Part shown: one piece after another, positions 54,181-64,000 of the stretch
Layout: every line of letters begins with the position of its first letter
Numbering within the stretch: the stretch's first letter is position 1
Source of the DNA: Melieria omissa
Taxonomy: Eukaryota; Arthropoda; Insecta; Diptera; Ulidiidae
DNA length: 64,000 nt
Reading direction: 5' to 3'
Assembly (NCBI GenBank): GCA_963971225.1
Contig: OZ020269.1
Span: 45,653,264-45,717,263 of the forward strand
Notes under the pieces: model-generated
The model's database searches: none
Told to the model about the DNA's origin: nothing
The model's input: the letters and a program-made list of their open reading frames with translations, nothing else
Program-made: the position numbers and the translations under genes

Positions 54181-57100
54181 ACACTATTCGACGTTTCTTG
54201 GCCGGAACTTCGGTTGAGGTGCTTGGTTTTATTTCAATGTTCTGATTGTAAGGTGTAATATCGGTTGCCGGGGATTCGTCTGGTTTAGTGGGAAGCGGAG
54301 CAAGCCGATGTATGGATCGTCTAAAGACTCCTCTTGCTGTTTTCACGTCTACTACCCTCACGACGCCATCCTCTCCTGGATAAAGCTTGATGACCCTTCC
54401 GACTGGCCAAGTCATTACTGGGGTGTTGTCTTCTTTTATGATAACCATATCTCCTATGGTAATATTTTTTGCGTGATTCTTCCATTTTGATCTGCATTGG
54501 AGTTCATTCAAGTATTCGTTGGACCACCTTCTCCAGAAGTTATGTTTGATTTGTGAAACTAATGCCCATCTTTGGAGTAATGTTGGTTTAGCAGGCCTTG
54601 CTTCGCTATCAACTGTTGAGGTTATTGCTTCGCCAATCAGGAAGTGTCCTGGTGTAAGGGCCGTCGGATCGTTAGGACTGTCTGACATCGGTGTCAATGG
54701 TCGGGAATTTAGAATAGCTTCGACTTCAACCACGACTGTTTCTAGCTCGTCGTACGTCATCGATGCACCTGTCACAGTCCTTACTAGATGATGCTTCGCT
54801 GACTTCACTGCCGCCTCCCATAAGCCGCCAAAGTGAGGTGCTCGTGGAGGTATCATTTGGAATGTTATGCCTCTCTTGGTGCAACTTGAAGCTATTGATT
54901 CAACTGCTTCTTGGGAGTATACAGCTGCTGTTAGTTCATGGAGCTGATTTTTGGCGCCTATGAAGTTTGTAGCGTTGTCACAAATTATTGTCTGGCATTG
55001 ACCGCGCCGACTGGTGAATCTTTTGATAGCTCCAATGAAGGCTTCGGTAGTTAGATCGCTGACTAGTTCTAAGTGTACCGCCTTAGTCGGAAAGCAACAA
55101 AACACTGCAATGTATGCCTTGGTGGGCCTCTTTCCTCTTACTTTGTAGTGAACCCAGAATGGTCCGCAAAAATCCACCCCAGTGTTGATGAAGGGGCGTG
55201 CGGGTGTTACGCGCATTGTGGGCAGGTTACCCATTACCTGTGTGAGCAGTTTTGGTCTGGCCTTGCTGCAGATTATGCACTTTTGAACTGTCGATCTTGC
55301 CATTGATTTGCCCTTTATTGGCCAAAATTTTTGCCGTATCTGATACAAAAGTGTCTGGGGTCCCGAATGCATGTTTTGCCTGTGTGTTGCTTCAAAGATG
55401 AGCTTCGTCAGCTGGTCATTATAAGGAATAATCAGTTGATGTTTTGCGTCGTATGGAAGATTAGAGGCCTCCAGTCTTCCTCCAACTCTCATTAGGCCTT
55501 CGTTGTCCAGGAAAGGGGATAGGTTTGCTATGGATCTGTTCTTTTTAAGCTCTTTGTACCTTTTAAGGTCCTTAATTTCTTCAGAAAATTCAGCGTCTTG
55601 TATGGCTCGAATGATTGTTTTTAATGCTTCATTTAATTCTGTTGGTGTCAATGTTAAGTTGCGCTGGGGTGTTACCCGTCCCTTCCTGGTATGCCTTATG
55701 AACCGGTGTATGTAGCCCATGACTCGTTTGAGCCTTTCAAAGGAGTTTTTGTGGTTAATGCTGTAAACAAGTTCTACAAGAGTGTCTTGATCCCTTACTA
55801 AGGTTGCTGAGACTGCAGTCTTGTTTCTTCGTTCGGGATCGGATACCACATCGACGGCTAACTCTGGTAGAAACCTCTGCGGCCAAATATCTTCTGATCC
55901 ATGCAGAAAGACTGGGCCTGCGAACCAGATATTACAGGCTGACAATTGATCAGGTGGTAGGCCCCTTGATAGGATATCAGCTGGATTGTCCTTGGTGTTC
56001 ACATGGCGCCACTGAATGGGTCTCGTCAATTCTTGGATTGTCGCTACTCTATTTGCTACAAAGGTATGAAAACTGGACGATGACGTATTAATCCATGAAA
56101 GAACAATTTGTGAGTCAGACCAAAAATAAATGTGACAACTCTTTAATTGTAGCTCTTCTCTTATGCGATTTGCCAATTGCGCACCAATTACAGCAGCACA
56201 TAGTTCTAGCCGAGGAAGTGTAACTCGTTTGAGTGGGGCCACTCTTGACTTAGCGCATAGGATTCTTACGTTGATTTGCCCATTTCGCAATACCGATCTT
56301 ATGTATGCTGAGGCTCCATATGCCCTTTCCGAAGCATCTGTGAAAATATGGAGCTGAATGGCCTTAGCAACTTCCCCGTTGAACATGTGTCGTGGTATTT
56401 GCAGATTAGACAGGGATGATAGGTTGCTTCGAAATTCAGCCCACCTTTTGCATACTTCAGCTGGCAGTGGTTCGTCCCATCCTATATTTGAATTCCAAAG
56501 CTCTTGGATGAACATTTTTGCTGTCACGACGATTGGTGATAGGAGCCCAAGTGGATCAAATAATCGTGCCAGATCTGATGTTACTGATCGCTTTGTGATC
56601 TTGTCAATTGGTGGAAGGTTGACTTTTATACAGAATTTGTCTGTGCTTGGCGCCCATGTTAAGCCAAGTGTTATGATGGTTCCTGGATTATTATTTGCTA
56701 GATCTAGGTTGATCTCCTGGTCACTGTTCGGAATCCCTTGTAGTAGTCTTGAGTGATTTGCACACCACTTCCAAAGCTTCATGCCCGCAGCACCCAATAT
56801 GTTTTTCAGTTGTTCTTGCATTTCTACAGCTGTAGTCAGATTGTCTGCACCACAAAGACCATCGTCTACATAAAAGTTATCTTGAAGCGCCTTGGCTCCT
56901 AATGGATGCAATTCTCTATTATTGTCCGCGATTACTCGTAGACATTTTGTTGCCAAATGTGGTGCCGCTCTAGTACCATAAGTGACAGTATTTAGTTCAT
57001 AGTACTTTATCGGCGAGTCTTGAGTTTCCCTCCAAATCACGAGCTGGTATTTCCTGTCATCAGGGTGTATGAGTATTTGGCATCCTGAACCTTAATAAAA

Positions 57101-57320
57101 TGGACAGCAGATCATTTTGTATTGTAGGCCCTGTGTGCATTAAGTCGTTTAATGAGAGTCCGGATGAGGATTTGGCAGAGGCATCGAACACCACTCGCAG
57201 TTTGGTTGTGGTGCTGTCAGGTTTTAAGACACAATGATAAGGGATGACGTAGTTGGGGGTGGTAATTGATTCAATTCCTTTAATTTACTGTCCCTCGATA
57301 ACCTTCGCTCTAATGCCAAG
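53831..57320 (-). pseudogene. BEL/Pao pol: RT, RNase H, integrase
   Basis: RT starts near 57260 with KPDSTTTKLRVVFDASAKSS and RILIHP-type blocks, but a short deletion near 57090 removes the palm motif that holds the first catalytic Asp. From 57040 a long frame is open: YVDD (residues 57-60), an RNase H region (IFTDASERAYGASAYI and FWSDSQIVLSWI), the integrase zinc region (HRQNMHSGPQTLLYQI, then CIICSK), and catalytic TGVDFCGPF, ICDNATNF and HFGGLWEAAVKSAKHH. It closes with a VGRVIKLYPGEDGVVRVVDV block (DUF5641-like). The order and motifs are typical of BEL/Pao. Pol runs into the env-like part without a stop. Confidence 0.92.
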
Positions 57321-57368
57321 AATCGGTTAAAGGCCATTTGTTTGGAATCACCCAGTCGGGAGGTGTCT

Positions 57369-59573
57369 TCAATGAAGGGAAGTCTGTGGTGGGGAAGATG
57401 TGGTTTGTGTGAAGTAATCCTCACAATGTTTTTCACTCGGAGAAGGTATTTTTATTTTTGTGTCGATTTCTTCCATCTTCCACAGTCGTTCAATTGCGTC
57501 TTCCAATTTGTCGTCTGTAACCATTCCACATGTCAGGTGAGTTGATAAACATTCTGCACCTAGCAAAATATCAATTTTCTCAGATCTGTGAAATGCAGGA
57601 TCAGCTAGTTCAATGTTTTCTGGTATTTTCCAATTATTTATTTGTAAGTGTTGTGAGGGTTGTTCCGATACGATCTGTGGGAGAACGTAGGCTTCCATGA
57701 CTACCTTGAAGTTGTTAGATCTTGACTCTATTGTAAGCGCTATTCGACGGTGGGTGTTCATTCTGCCCTTTCCGATACCTTCGATGCTAATTGCCGCAGA
57801 TCCAGCCCTTAGGTTAAGGTTCTTCACCAATCGGTCCGTTACCAAATTTACTTGTGAGCCTGAATCCAACATTACACGACATTCAGTGGAGTTTCCGTTG
57901 CTGCCAGAGGCAATGACTCGGGCTGTACCCAACAGAACGTAGCCTCGCCTCCCAAGCTGAACTGCTGTGGCTAGAGAAGCTGAGTTAGGTAGTTCTTCGG
58001 ATGTTGTCGTAGTTTGGCTCGAATTTATGGACTCAGAGACTGATATGGCAGCTATGTGTTGTTCTTCCACTGCTCCCTTGTCTTTATGTAGTAAGGTATT
58101 GTGCTTTTCATGACACTTGAGACAATTACCATATGAACATTGACTTGATCTGTGTCCCCGCTTTAAACAATTGAAGCAAAGATTGTTGTGTTTTACTAAT
58201 TCCATTCGTTGTAGAACCGGCAGCAGCTTGAACTCGGGGCATGCAAACAGTGGGTGATTGTTGTTACAAACTGCGCATTCTTTTGTGGGCCTTGTTGCTG
58301 CCAAGCCTGTGGTGCCTTGTCGTGTCATTTTATCCTTCGAGCTTAAGGATTCCAACGTCTGGAATCTGGCTTCCAAAAATTTTAGAAATGCACCAACTTC
58401 TTGTTGTTCCTTTGGTGACGTCAATGATTGTTCATAGAGTGCATGCGTTTGCCGATCTAGTTTTTTTACGAAAATATATAACAGTATCGGATCCCATGTG
58501 CTGACATCAACTCTCAAGTTCTGCAGCGCAAATAAGCATTCTTGTGTAGTGTCATGCAGTTCCCTTAGGTGATGCGCGGTGGGTGCTGCAGTCGGCTGAC
58601 CTAGTAACTTGTGGATGATAGTATTCACTAAGATCCTCTTATTGTTGTATCGTTCTATTAGCAGATTCCAAGCCGTGTCATAGTTCTCATCGGTTAGTGC
58701 TAAATGTTGAATGAGTCGTTCAGCTTCGGATGTGATATTAGTCTAGAGATACCACATCTTCTGGACCTTCGGTAGGGGCTGCACGTGAACCATTTGACTG
58801 AACATATCGTGGAATTGTTGCCACTTCAGGTAGTCTCCATCAAACTTTGGTATGGTCACTTTAGGCAGCGGGAGCGCATTTGTGCTTACATGAGTTGATG
58901 TTGGCTGTACAGGCTCCACTTCGCTTTTTATTGTGAGTTCTGTTATATGTTCTTGTACTAGAGCTTCTAGTTCTAAATATTCCTCGAAATCGTAGCCTGC
59001 AGTTGCTGGATCCTCATGCATATCCCATATCTCGAAATTTAATGCCTCTATTTGTTGCCAAAACTGCTTGATTGTTTGGCATTTGACCTTGTAATATGCG
59101 GACGATTGTTCAGTGAGCAATACTGTGCCCAAAAATCTCCTCAATGATACTATCGATGCGTTTTGTCGTCTGATTAAGCCATCAATCTTTGTCCCTTGCT
59201 TTTGGGTTTTCTTCAGTTGATCATGCTCGGATGGTTCCATGGCGAAAACTTGAGTTGTGCTTGCACTTGCGCTTGCCGTATTGCGTATTTCTTCAATTTT
59301 TTTTTCAAAATGAGCCGTGTATTCGTGCACTACATTGCTAATCTCCGTGTAGTAGGTAAAGTATTGATGTTGGAGAGGAATTCTCTTCAGTGTCCTAATG
59401 GCGTTGTCGTTTGCTTCGAACTCCTCATAACGGGTCACGATCCGCTTGAGTCGTTCCTCGAAGTACTCCTTCGATGCTTTTCTTGCGTTTGAGTCCTTTT
59501 TGTAGTTAACCACTACTTGCTGGATTTCTTTTCCCACAACCTGCTGCAGCTTTATTAGTTCGTCGAATTCCAT
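57369..59573 (-). pseudogene. BEL/Pao gag and protease, one internal stop
   Basis: The frame begins MEFDELIKLQQVVGKEIQQV at 59573 with a coiled-coil-like gag N-terminus and a DUF1759-type segment (VTIPKFDGDYLKWQQFHDMF). It meets a TAG at 58743-58745 and continues in the same frame. The second part has Cys-rich knuckles (CAVCNNNHPLFACPEF and LCFNCLKRGHRSSQC) and the protease motif VMLDSGSQVNLVTD with its DSG active site near 57870. Gag would form particles and the protease would mature them. Apart from the stop this part looks sound; the frame ends at 57369 where RT decay begins. Confidence 0.88.
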
Positions 59574-59608
59574 GGTCGAAGTGTGATACTTGAGACGGGG
59601 TCACCAAA

Positions 59609-60110
59609 TGTTTGTGTAAGTAAATATCACTTCTGGTCGTATCACCAGAGTGTAAGCACAGTGCGAAAACAGTACTTGAACTGTGTCGCCTTGGAGAACA
59701 ATGGTAGTTAAACGCTGTGAAGTTGTGTTGCCACTGTGTCTTTATTGATTATCGAACCCTTATTTATATTGACAATATTGCTTACATGCTAAAATATACA
59801 TAAATACAAAACCCAAAATCCAAAATTGCATAAATGCACAATATGCTAAGAATAATAACAATAATAAGACCCAAAATACCAAAATTGCATAAATGCACAA
59901 TATGCTAAGAAATAATAACAACAAGGTAAAAATGCCTAACTTGCATCAATATTGCAGCGGTCAATGTCTGCTTACATAAACACACAAACATCAAAATACC
60001 AAAGTTGCATAAATGCACAATATGCTAAGAAATAATAACAACAAGGTACAAATGCCTAACTTGCATCAATATTGCAGCGGTCAATGTCTGCTTATATAAA
60101 CACACAAACA
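59609..60110 (-). repeat. 5' LTR of the BEL/Pao element
   Basis: On the minus strand it starts TGTTTGTGTTTATATAAGCA, which includes a TATA-like box, and ends ACACAAACA. A unit of about 120 bp is tandemly duplicated at its start (period seen from 59873 to 59993). One copy keeps TATATAAG, the other has TATGTAAG. Confidence 0.92.
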
Positions 60111-60115
60111 ATACG

Positions 60116-60270
60116 CCTAGATATTTAACCTCCTGGAATTCTATTCTTATTCCATCCAAAGTGATTGGTCTAAGAGCATAAAGTTTCGTATACTCGTATA
60201 CTCCTTGTAAAGGGTACTATGGTGGTTTTTTCTGGATTAATATTCAGCCCCACCTTAGTACACCACCTCT
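60116..60270 (-). mobile_element. RNase H-bearing LINE, copy 2, far part
   Basis: After the ATACG duplication the LINE resumes with the same sequence seen at 15790-15930 in copy 1 (CGCCTAGATATTTAACCTCC). It ends, 5' truncated, near 60270, where the A-rich tail of another LINE begins. Confidence 0.85.
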
Positions 60271-60279
60271 TAGTTACTC

Positions 60280-60500
60280 TTTTTTTTTTCTTGTTCACTC
60301 CTCACTGGAGCATAGGGCCTCAACAAGACTCTTCCATCGTACACGATTCTGGGCTGTTGTTTTTGCGCCGTCCCATGTGATATTGGCATCGGCTAGCTCG
60401 CGCAGGGTCGACCTTCTCCAAGTGTTTTTTGGTCGAACACGACTTCTACTTCCTTGCGGGTTCCAGTCCAGTGCCATTCTCGTGATGCTGTTGGGCGGTT
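60280..60500 (-). mobile_element. RTE-like LINE 3' fragment
   Basis: The minus-strand frame 60477-60295 gives MALDWNPQGSRSRVRPKNTW, then RRSTLREL, with a C-terminal RVRWKSLVEALCSSEE and stop. The G-R-P-x-x-T-W-R-R and R-W-x-x-L-V-x-x-L-C pattern is common at the C-terminus of RTE-type LINE proteins. A poly(A)-like tail (T-run at 60279-60289 on the plus strand) follows. All of it upstream is truncated. Confidence 0.7.
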
Positions 60501-60502
60501 TC

Positions 60503-63500
60503 CTTAGGTTAGGTTAGGTAGGGAAGGGTGTGTGCGGCAGGACCGCACTTCCACTCGGAGGCCACAATGGCCCATTGTGAATCCCTTCTTATGGTGTTCT
60601 GGAGCCAACCAATAGTCTCAGTCAAGGGGAAACCAGTTCGACCTCTTAATGAAGGAGAGCAGATTCGAGATTTCGACTTTCGCTGCGCAAGCCAGGTCTG
60701 TCAGGAACCTTGACCCCAAGGTGCGGAGTCGGCGTTCCTGCAGAGCCGGGCAGTGGCACAGGAAGTGTTGTATCGTTTCTACTTCTTCATCTCCACAGCT
60801 ACGACAGACATCACCGGACGAGAGGCGCCATTTGGTAAGCATAGATCCAATAGCGCAGTGTCCGGTGATGACTCCAACGAGCTGTCGAATAGAGGTACGA
60901 CTCAGGGACAGTACGAATCGTGTTTTCGTCAAAGAGAGGGATGGCCACAGTGCCCGGCAGGTGCCGCAGTCGGTCCTGGTACGCCATGACGACTCAATTT
61001 CCTTTTTGGTCAACCTGTCAATATACATGTACAGGGCAGATATCGGAGGAAACACAGAGGTATCCACTTCGGTGGCAGACAAAGTCACCCCTTTTCCTGC
61101 CATCTCGTCCGCTGCTTCGTTCCCTGCCACTCCTGAGTGGCCCGGAACCCAACAGAGAGTGACCTGGTGGTGCCCAATGCCTTGAAGTGCGGTACGACAC
61201 CTCTGCACTACCTTTGATTTCACAACAACTGATTCCAGCGCCCTAAGCGCCGCCTGACTATCCACGAAAATTGTGACATCTGTGGGTGATAACCCACTGT
61301 CACGGATAAGTTCGGCAGCCTTCCGAATTGCATAGATCTCTGCTTGGAAAATACTGCAGAGGTCCGGCAGTCTGAATGACATGCGTGTCTGCAGTACATC
61401 GGAGTAGAGACCAGCTCCAGTACCTTCCTCCATTTTGGAGCCGTCGGTGAAAACGGTGATAGAAGCGTCTCTCATCGCACCTGTCACCTCCCATTCCTCC
61501 CTTGTGGGATATGAGGCTAGTGCTCGCGTGTCGAAATCCAGGTATGGGATCAGATAGTCCGTGCAGGAATCCACCTGATAACCGATATTCGGCTTCTCGA
61601 ATAACTTTAGAATTCCAGAGTGTCCATAAGCGTGTTGCCTCCACAAGTTGGCTTCCCTCAATCTGAGAGCGCCTTTAGCAGCGCAACACTTAATGAACTG
61701 CTCAATCGGGTGGAGGTGCAAGATCACCTCCAGCCCGGCCTGGGGGATGCTTTTGACAGTGCCTGCTATTCCCATAGCCGCTAGTCTCTGCACCTTCGTC
61801 AGTTTCGTTACCAGGGTCTTGGTGCCCGTAGCCGGCCACCAGACAATGGCTCCGTAACTTAGGATCGGCCGTATAATCGCAGTGTACATCCAATGAACGA
61901 TAGTCGGCTGCAATCCCCACTTTTTCCCGAAAGTCCTTTTACAAATGTAAAAAGCATTCAGGCTCTTTTTCACCCGCTCTTCCACATTGCGCCCCCAAGA
62001 GAGCTTGGAGTCAAGTATGGTGCCAAGGTATTTAGCCTCGGGTGATAGGGTGAGAGTAGTGCCGCCAAGTTTAGGCAGCTCAAACTTCGGTATTTTGTAT
62101 TTCCGGGTGAACAGTACCAAAACAGTCTTAGAGGGATTAACCCCTAGACCGTTAAGCTCTGCCCACCTGGAAAGTTCCTTTAGAGCAGACTCCATGAGAT
62201 CACTGATTGTGGACAGGAATTTTCCAGGGATCAGGATAGTGACATCGTCTGCATATGCTACTACTCGTAGCCTCCTGGTTTCGAAGATCTCGAGGATGCT
62301 ATTTACTACAAGGAGCCACAGCAGAGGCGAAAGAACACCCCCTTGTGGTGTGCCCCTTGTAGTAAGTTTCCTCACTGAGCACAGGCCTAGGTTAGAGTGG
62401 ACCCTTCTGCTACTGAGCATGTCACTGGTCCACTTTACCACCTTCTCATGAACTTCGAACTTACTAAGTGCGTTGATTATAGCTTCCAAGGTAACGTTAT
62501 TAAAGGCTCCCTCGATATCGAGGAAAGCGGCTAACGTGTACTCCTTAGAGTTCAGCGATCTTTCGATCGTCTGAACGACCTCATGCAGGGCGCTGTCGAC
62601 AGATTTTCCCCTGCAATACGCATGTTGCGACTTGCAGAGTCCTCTGGACTGTGCCACTTCTCTAATATAGACGTCTACCAGCCGTTCAAGAGTCTTAAGT
62701 AAGAACGATGAAAGGCTGATCGGTCTGTAATCTTTTGCTGTTAAGTGGTTCACTTTCCCTGCTTTGGGAATGAACACCACCCTAACCTCCTTCCAGGCAC
62801 GTGGGACATATCCTTGTTGGAGAGATCCACGAAAGATTCTCGTCAGGACCTTAACCACCGCCTCCTTAGGCCATTGTAGCATAGCAGGAATGACACCATC
62901 AGGGCCCGGGGATTTATACGGGCTGAAGGAGTCAATTGCCCATGCCACCTTGGCTTCGCTAATTATCCTCTGAACTAGACCATCCGGTTGCGGTGTTTGT
63001 TGCCTATGCGACGTGGTCGCCTCAGCAAAATCCGTGCATCCAGGAAAGTGAGTGTTCATGAGGATCTCAAGAAGTTCCTCCCTCGACTCCGTCCATGATC
63101 CATCAGATTTCCTGATGCTGCCAGGGGTGTGTGAAACCCCGGCTAGCACCTTACGGAGTCTGGCGGCCTCGTTAACATTGTCGAGGGATTCACAGTAATT
63201 CCTCCAATCATCCCGCTTGGCCGCCCTAATAGTTTTCTTAAACTTATTAAAGCTAGCCTTGTAGGCTCTCCAGTCTTCTTCAGTTTGACTAAGCTTAGCC
63301 TTATTGAAGAGACGCCTAGTATCTGTCCTCAGTTGTCTTAGCTCTGGGGTTCACCAAACTGCGTTGGTTTTCCGTGGAGCTCGACTTTTTGGACACGATT
63401 TCTTGAAAGATGTATTAAGAACTTTCGTTAAAAGACTAACTGACCTGTCAATGTTGTTTCTTTCAAAGGTAGCTGTCGCCGTGCGCGACGCCAATTTTTC

Positions 63501-64000
63501 GGAAACTAGTGCACTGAATCTAGGCCAGTTAGTCTTTCTCGGATTCCTATAGGCTGGTGGACTCCCCACCTTCATGGCCATGGAAAAGACTATCCGGTTG
63601 TGGTCCGAAAACGAACATTCCGTCAGTACTTTCCAGTCGACTACAGGGATGGTACTAGAGTCGGTAACCAAGGTTATATCTATAACTTCTTCCCTAACCC
63701 TGTTATGGAAGGTTGACGTATTGCCCCTATTACATAGCATAAGGTTAAAATAAAGAAGAAACTAAAAAATGGACTCACCCCTGCTATTGGTGCCGGAACT
63801 TCTCCACTGAACGTGATGAGTGTTGGCGTCACACCCGATGATGAGATCAAGTCTCCGTGATCGGGCGTGCGCAGCAAGGTGGTTCCTCTCCTTCGAATGG
63901 CATGTATGCGGACGAGAGGATAAGGTCATGCCCCACCATTCGCTCACATGCAGCCACACACAGGTCACCAGTACTGTATTGAGACAAGAGAAACATATTG
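60503..64000 (-). mobile_element. RNase H-bearing LINE with TTAGG-like tail
   Basis: The element runs on the minus strand from beyond 64000 to a 3' end with CCTAA repeats (TTAGGTTAGGTTAGG at 60503-60517 on the plus strand). It shows endonuclease, reverse transcriptase, RNase H and a C-terminal knuckle. The 3' UTR is about 100 bp and contains GGCCTCCGAGTGG. The 5' part lies outside the window. Confidence 0.9.
60618..63980 (-). pseudogene. LINE ORF2: endonuclease, RT, RNase H; few stops
   Basis: The endonuclease end reads LDLIIGCDANTHHVQWRSSG, then GESIF, a TAG near 63762, and FNLMLCNRGNTSTFHNRVRE in the same frame. Another stop near 63351 follows the linker. From 63149 the frame is open for 843 codons. 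RT: SPGPDGVIPAMLQ, AKDYRPISLSSFLLK, AAFLDIEGAFNNVTL, TRGTPQGGVLSPLLW and VAYADDVTILIPG. RNase H: TVFTDGSKMEEGTGAGLYS, FQAEIYAIRKAAELI, IFVDSQAALRALE and WVPGHSGVAGNEAADEMAGK. Knuckle: CRSCGDEEVETIQHFLCHCP. All RT and RNase H acidic residues are present. It is the best preserved LINE here, spoiled only by the stops in the 5' part. Confidence 0.9.

Larger units (their letters stand above)
50531..60115 (-). mobile_element. BEL/Pao LTR element with env-like region
   Basis: The element lies on the minus strand between LTRs at 59609-60110 (5') and 50536-51408 (3', enlarged by a solo LTR), with the 5 bp duplication ATACG at 50531-50535 and 60111-60115. Next to the 5' LTR is a primer site (TGGTGACCCCGTCTCAAG, about 59588-59605), and next to the 3' LTR a purine tract (GGGGGGCAGGA). 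Inside are gag, protease, reverse transcriptase, RNase H, integrase and an envelope-like region. Breaks in gag, RT and env make this copy defective. Confidence 0.93.

Overview
The window reads as transposon-packed heterochromatin or an accessory cluster from a higher fly. A tephritid-like fruit fly is my best guess. The reasons are AT-rich DNA, LINE families with TTAGG-like tails, CACGCCC-rich dispersed repeats, and P-like, piggyBac, mariner/Tc1, hAT, CR1/Jockey, RTE, Ty3/gypsy and BEL/Pao elements side by side. The species call is inference. I found no host gene, tRNA, rRNA or CRISPR array; nearly every long reading frame belongs to a mobile element.

Layout. 795-3450: DD37D (maT-like) element split by a 1.6 kb piggyBac-type non-autonomous element. 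3563-6890: two Tc1-like elements back to back. 6908-8870: CACGCCC-rich repeats including a 270 bp tandem array. 8941-11252: RTE-like LINE, 10 bp target duplication, itself holding a LINE fragment. 11253-11876: hAT remnant. 12078-16216: RNase H-bearing LINE carrying a deleted mariner, a Tc1-like element and a second LINE fragment. 16217-21900: THAP-domain P-like transposase gene on the minus strand, split by a piggyBac element (17505-20329). 21962-34516: CR1/Jockey-type LINE on the plus strand with a PHD-like finger in ORF1, broken by a palindromic mariner, a 6.1 kb TTAA-flanked element (with another LINE inside) and a nearly complete mariner. 35060-40883: young, apparently intact Ty3/gypsy element with a SAP-like N-terminus. 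41000-43980: decayed LINE. 43991-48054: hAT-type MITE and a pogo-like shell filled with a LINE, a MITE, a mariner and a piggyBac MITE. 48154-49108: first copy of a GACGGCC-motif element. 49262-60270: second copy of the 12-16 kb LINE, split by a BEL/Pao element with env-like region (50536-60110), whose LTR holds a solo LTR and whose env region holds the second GACGGCC element. 60285-64000: RTE tail and a long RNase H LINE running off the window.

The order of many insertions can be read from target duplications, and several disrupted frames continue in register across the insertion once it is skipped. The gypsy element (LTRs differ at about 2 of 266 bases) and the GACGGCC elements (two near-identical copies) look youngest; the P-like, maT and 41-44 kb LINE copies look oldest.
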